From the NCBI GenBank assembly GCA_021802375.1, contig JAKAAL010000213.1, positions 1 to 6,913 on the forward strand: a DNA stretch of 6,913 bases. The letters are read 5' to 3'. Position 1 is the stretch's first letter. Each line of letters starts with the position of its first letter. The notes under the pieces were generated by a model, which worked only from the letters and a program-made list of their open reading frames with translations, had not been told where the DNA came from and made no database searches. Made by a program: the position numbers and the translations under genes. Positions 5,494-6,913 of this stretch are shown one piece after another. Origin of the DNA: Bacillota bacterium (GTDB lineage Bacteria > Bacillota_E > Sulfobacillia > Sulfobacillales > Sulfobacillaceae).

Positions 5494-5961
5494 ATGGCAT
5501 TTTCTTTTGCGGTTGTAGATCCTACGGGCAATACAACAGCCACTGCAACAACCGCTGTTAACGTGTCGCCCACCACATCAATTATCACCGGTTCCAATTT
5601 TACACCCGGGTCGAGTGTTACTGGTGTGGCAAACGTGTCAAATACGGGGACGGTTGATGAGTTCTACCAAATTACCATCAATTGGTCACCAACGGGAAGT
5701 ACAAGTTCTGGGGCTGCCACGCGTTTGGTGGATGAATTAGTCGTCAGTGTCACCGCCGGATCGCCAAATGCCACCGCCTCGCCCGTGTTTGCGGGAACCA
5801 TGTACGATTTAGTTGATCAGCCAGCCAGTCCTGGTCAGGCATTGCCACTAAGTATCGGCAACGAAAATGTTCAGTTTGTGGTTACGTTGCCCAATACTGC
5901 GTCTTCAAGTTATCAAAGCATCGACGTTGGCTTCGATATTGTATTTGTAGCCTTATCCTAA
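5494..5961 (+). CDS. TasA/camelysin-like beta-rich surface protein without visible signal peptide
   Basis: The 155-residue product is rich in Thr, Ser, Asn and Val, has no cysteine, and reads as a single beta-sandwich. Its pattern matches the TasA/CalY group of Bacillota matrix-fibre proteins: FTPGSSVTGVANVSNTGT (36-53), resembling the family's LxPGdxxxxxxxvxNtGt strand; LVDELVVSVTAG (78-89); and a C-terminal block LPLSIGNENVQFVVTLPNTA (117-136) followed by YQSIDVGFDIVFVA (140-153). TasA forms extracellular biofilm fibres. The start at 5494 is supported by AAGGAGAG (5478-5485), and an in-frame stop at 5476 rules out a longer N-terminus. The protein starts MAFSFAVVDP, like a mature TasA, with no hydrophobic signal. 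Either secretion is unconventional, the protein is intracellular, or the family call is wrong. No SipW-type signal peptidase is in the window. Confidence 0.75.
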   Translation: MAFSFAVVDPTGNTTATATTAVNVSPTTSIITGSNFTPGSSVTGVANVSNTGTVDEFYQITINWSPTGSTSSGAATRLVDELVVSVTAGSPNATASPVFAGTMYDLVDQPASPGQALPLSIGNENVQFVVTLPNTASSSYQSIDVGFDIVFVALS

Positions 5962-5991
5962 CTTCCTAGCATAGTAGTTGGGCTCTGCAGC

Positions 5992-6016
5992 GGGGAGGCG
6001 CCATTGATGCTTCCCC
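5992..6016 (+). terminator. Hairpin between the TasA-like and glycosyltransferase genes
   Basis: GGGGAGGC (5992-5999) pairs with GCTTCCCC (6009-6016), including one G-T pair, around a nine-base loop. CCCC (6013-6016) can alternatively pair with GGGG (6020-6023). There is no T run, so it may be an attenuating or mRNA-protecting hairpin rather than a full terminator. The two flanking genes may therefore be partly cotranscribed. Confidence 0.35.
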
Positions 6017-6043
6017 TAAGGGGGTAAGTGGGAATTCGCCAAC

Positions 6044-6051
6044 AAAAGGAG
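6044..6051 (+). promoter_or_regulatory. Ribosome binding site of the glycosyltransferase
   Basis: AAAAGGAG lies four bases before the ATG at 6056 and seven before the ATG at 6059. The second spacing is the more usual, which is why 6059 was chosen as the start. Confidence 0.6.
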
Positions 6052-6058
6052 TAGCATG

Positions 6059-6913
6059 ATGAAGACACGGATTGCGATTTTAACTTCCAACCACTTTGAA
6101 CCGTCTGGTATACGCCAAGTCTACGGTGGGGCAGAACGATACGGTGTTGAACTAACTCGGTTGTTACTCGATATGGATTATGATGTCGAATGGTGGCAGG
6201 TTGGGGATAATTGGCGCAAGGAAATTATTCCGGGTGTACCTATCCGGGGAATTCCAGAAACGGAAACACCGTACCAAACAATGCCCCATTTGAACCAAGT
6301 GTTCTTCGAACAGGCCGTAGATGCCGATGCAGCCATATATTTTGTGATGTATCTGGCTTATCCTACGGTATTTCCCAAAAGCATTTCCGTTTCGCATGGC
6401 ATTTACTGGGACCATTCGGGAATGGACAAATTTCTACCCAATGGGCAGGATCGCAATGAATGGCTGCGACGGCTGCAAATGGCCATTTCGGGTGTCAGTT
6501 CTGTTGTGTCCGTGGACACTGCAACTATCAATTGGGTCCGAGCAACCTGGCCTATTCTGGCGCAAAAATTCAGCTATGTTCCTAATTTCGTGGACTTGGA
6601 TGCATTTTATCCGAAAAAGCGGCATGACATCGACTCCACCTCAACGCGCGTGCGGGTAGTGTTTCCCCGTCGTGCAACTACCGTGAGAGGCATTAATGAA
6701 GCCGGAAAGGCTGCCTTATGGCTAACGGAATCTAATCCCGATATAGAAGTGCATTTTGTGGGAAGGGCGCACGATGATGCCATGGAACGAACCATGACAG
6801 CATGGGCTGCCTCCCATGATCGGATTTTCTATTATTGGCTGCCGCCGCATTTAATGGCAGAACTGTACCGTTATGCCGATATTGTTTGGATACCAACCAA
6901 GTCCAGTGAAGGC
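6059..6913 (+). CDS. GT-B glycosyltransferase (family 4-like), 3'-truncated by window edge
   Basis: The frame stays open to the last base, giving 285 visible residues of an expected 350-420. Family-4-type glycosyltransferases are cytoplasmic enzymes that move a sugar from a nucleotide sugar to glycans, lipids or proteins. Visible signs, counted from the ATG at 6056: an N-terminal Rossmann strand (KTRIAILTSNH), the acceptor-domain motif YGGAERYGVELTRLL (23-37), SHGIYWDH (113-120), the linker YVPNFVDLDAFYP (174-186) typical of GT4, then the start of the donor domain with VVFPRRATTVRGINEAGKA (201-219), HFVGRA (233-238) and IPTKSSEG (279-286). The last glutamate should be the first of the E-x7-E motif. 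The start is 6056 or 6059 (tandem ATGs); AAAAGGAG at 6044-6051 is better spaced for 6059. It may glycosylate surface material, but nothing shows the substrate. Confidence 0.88.
   Translation, partial: MKTRIAILTSNHFEPSGIRQVYGGAERYGVELTRLLLDMDYDVEWWQVGDNWRKEIIPGVPIRGIPETETPYQTMPHLNQVFFEQAVDADAAIYFVMYLAYPTVFPKSISVSHGIYWDHSGMDKFLPNGQDRNEWLRRLQMAISGVSSVVSVDTATINWVRATWPILAQKFSYVPNFVDLDAFYPKKRHDIDSTSTRVRVVFPRRATTVRGINEAGKAALWLTESNPDIEVHFVGRAHDDAMERTMTAWAASHDRIFYYWLPPHLMAELYRYADIVWIPTKSSEG

Noticed and set aside
5339..5518. 59-codon plus-strand ORF (MLRVIKEIGG to HFLLRL) overlapping the start of the TasA-like gene.
   Set aside because: There is no spaced ribosome site, its composition is not protein-like, and it runs through a hairpin, the candidate promoter and the ribosome site of the next gene. 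It does not supply a signal peptide in frame.
6164..6795. Several short frames on both strands (6164-6415, 6211-6459, 6396-6659, 6434-6625, 6607-6795).
   Set aside because: All lie inside the glycosyltransferase gene, whose frame is open from 6056 to the window end and carries clear GT-B motifs.

Overview
The window reads as chromosomal DNA of a Gram-positive-type (Bacillota-like) bacterium. Nearly every gene has a strong AAGGAG or GGAGGTG-type Shine-Dalgarno site, the promoters look sigma-A-like, base composition is moderate, and a cytochrome b6-type respiratory gene sits beside a TasA/camelysin-like protein. An acidophile related to Sulfobacillus is my best guess from the overall look of the proteins, but that is inference and I ran no search.

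Layout. (1) Positions 2-700, + strand: the 3' part of an EamA/DMT-family transporter gene that starts before the window. (2) 710-732: a strong GC hairpin between convergent genes. (3) 742-2771, - strand: leuD and leuC overlapping by ATGA. These are the two subunits of isopropylmalate isomerase. A likely extended -10 promoter (2827-2855) and a good ribosome site fix the leuC start at 2771, not at the longer-frame ATG at 2810. (4) 2772-3347: about 575 bases with no convincing gene but many short perfect inverted repeats. It holds the leuC promoter at one end and the leader of the next operon at the other. (5) 3348-5253, + strand: a compact four-gene membrane module. It encodes a 29-residue single-helix protein (missing from a standard ORF list), a cytochrome b6-type four-helix diheme protein, a 324-residue protein with two membrane helices flanking a large external domain, and a 66-residue two-helix protein. 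It ends in a textbook terminator (5274-5308 plus T-rich tail). (6) 5494-5961: a 155-residue TasA/camelysin-like beta-rich protein that appears to lack a signal peptide. (7) 6059 to the window end: a GT-B (family 4-like) glycosyltransferase cut off at the first glutamate of its probable E-x7-E motif.

The most interesting part is the 3348-5253 module. The cytochrome b has the four heme-ligand histidines with b6f-type spacing (14 and 15 apart). It has no cysteine, so it cannot covalently anchor heme c_n as b6 does. No PEWY quinol-site motif, canonical subunit IV, Rieske protein or c-type cytochrome is encoded in the module. The usual C-terminal half of cytochrome b is replaced by an unfamiliar protein with a large external domain and no CxxCH, and two very small membrane proteins flank the pair. 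I read this as a divergent, possibly undescribed cytochrome b complex whose electron partners are encoded elsewhere or are different.
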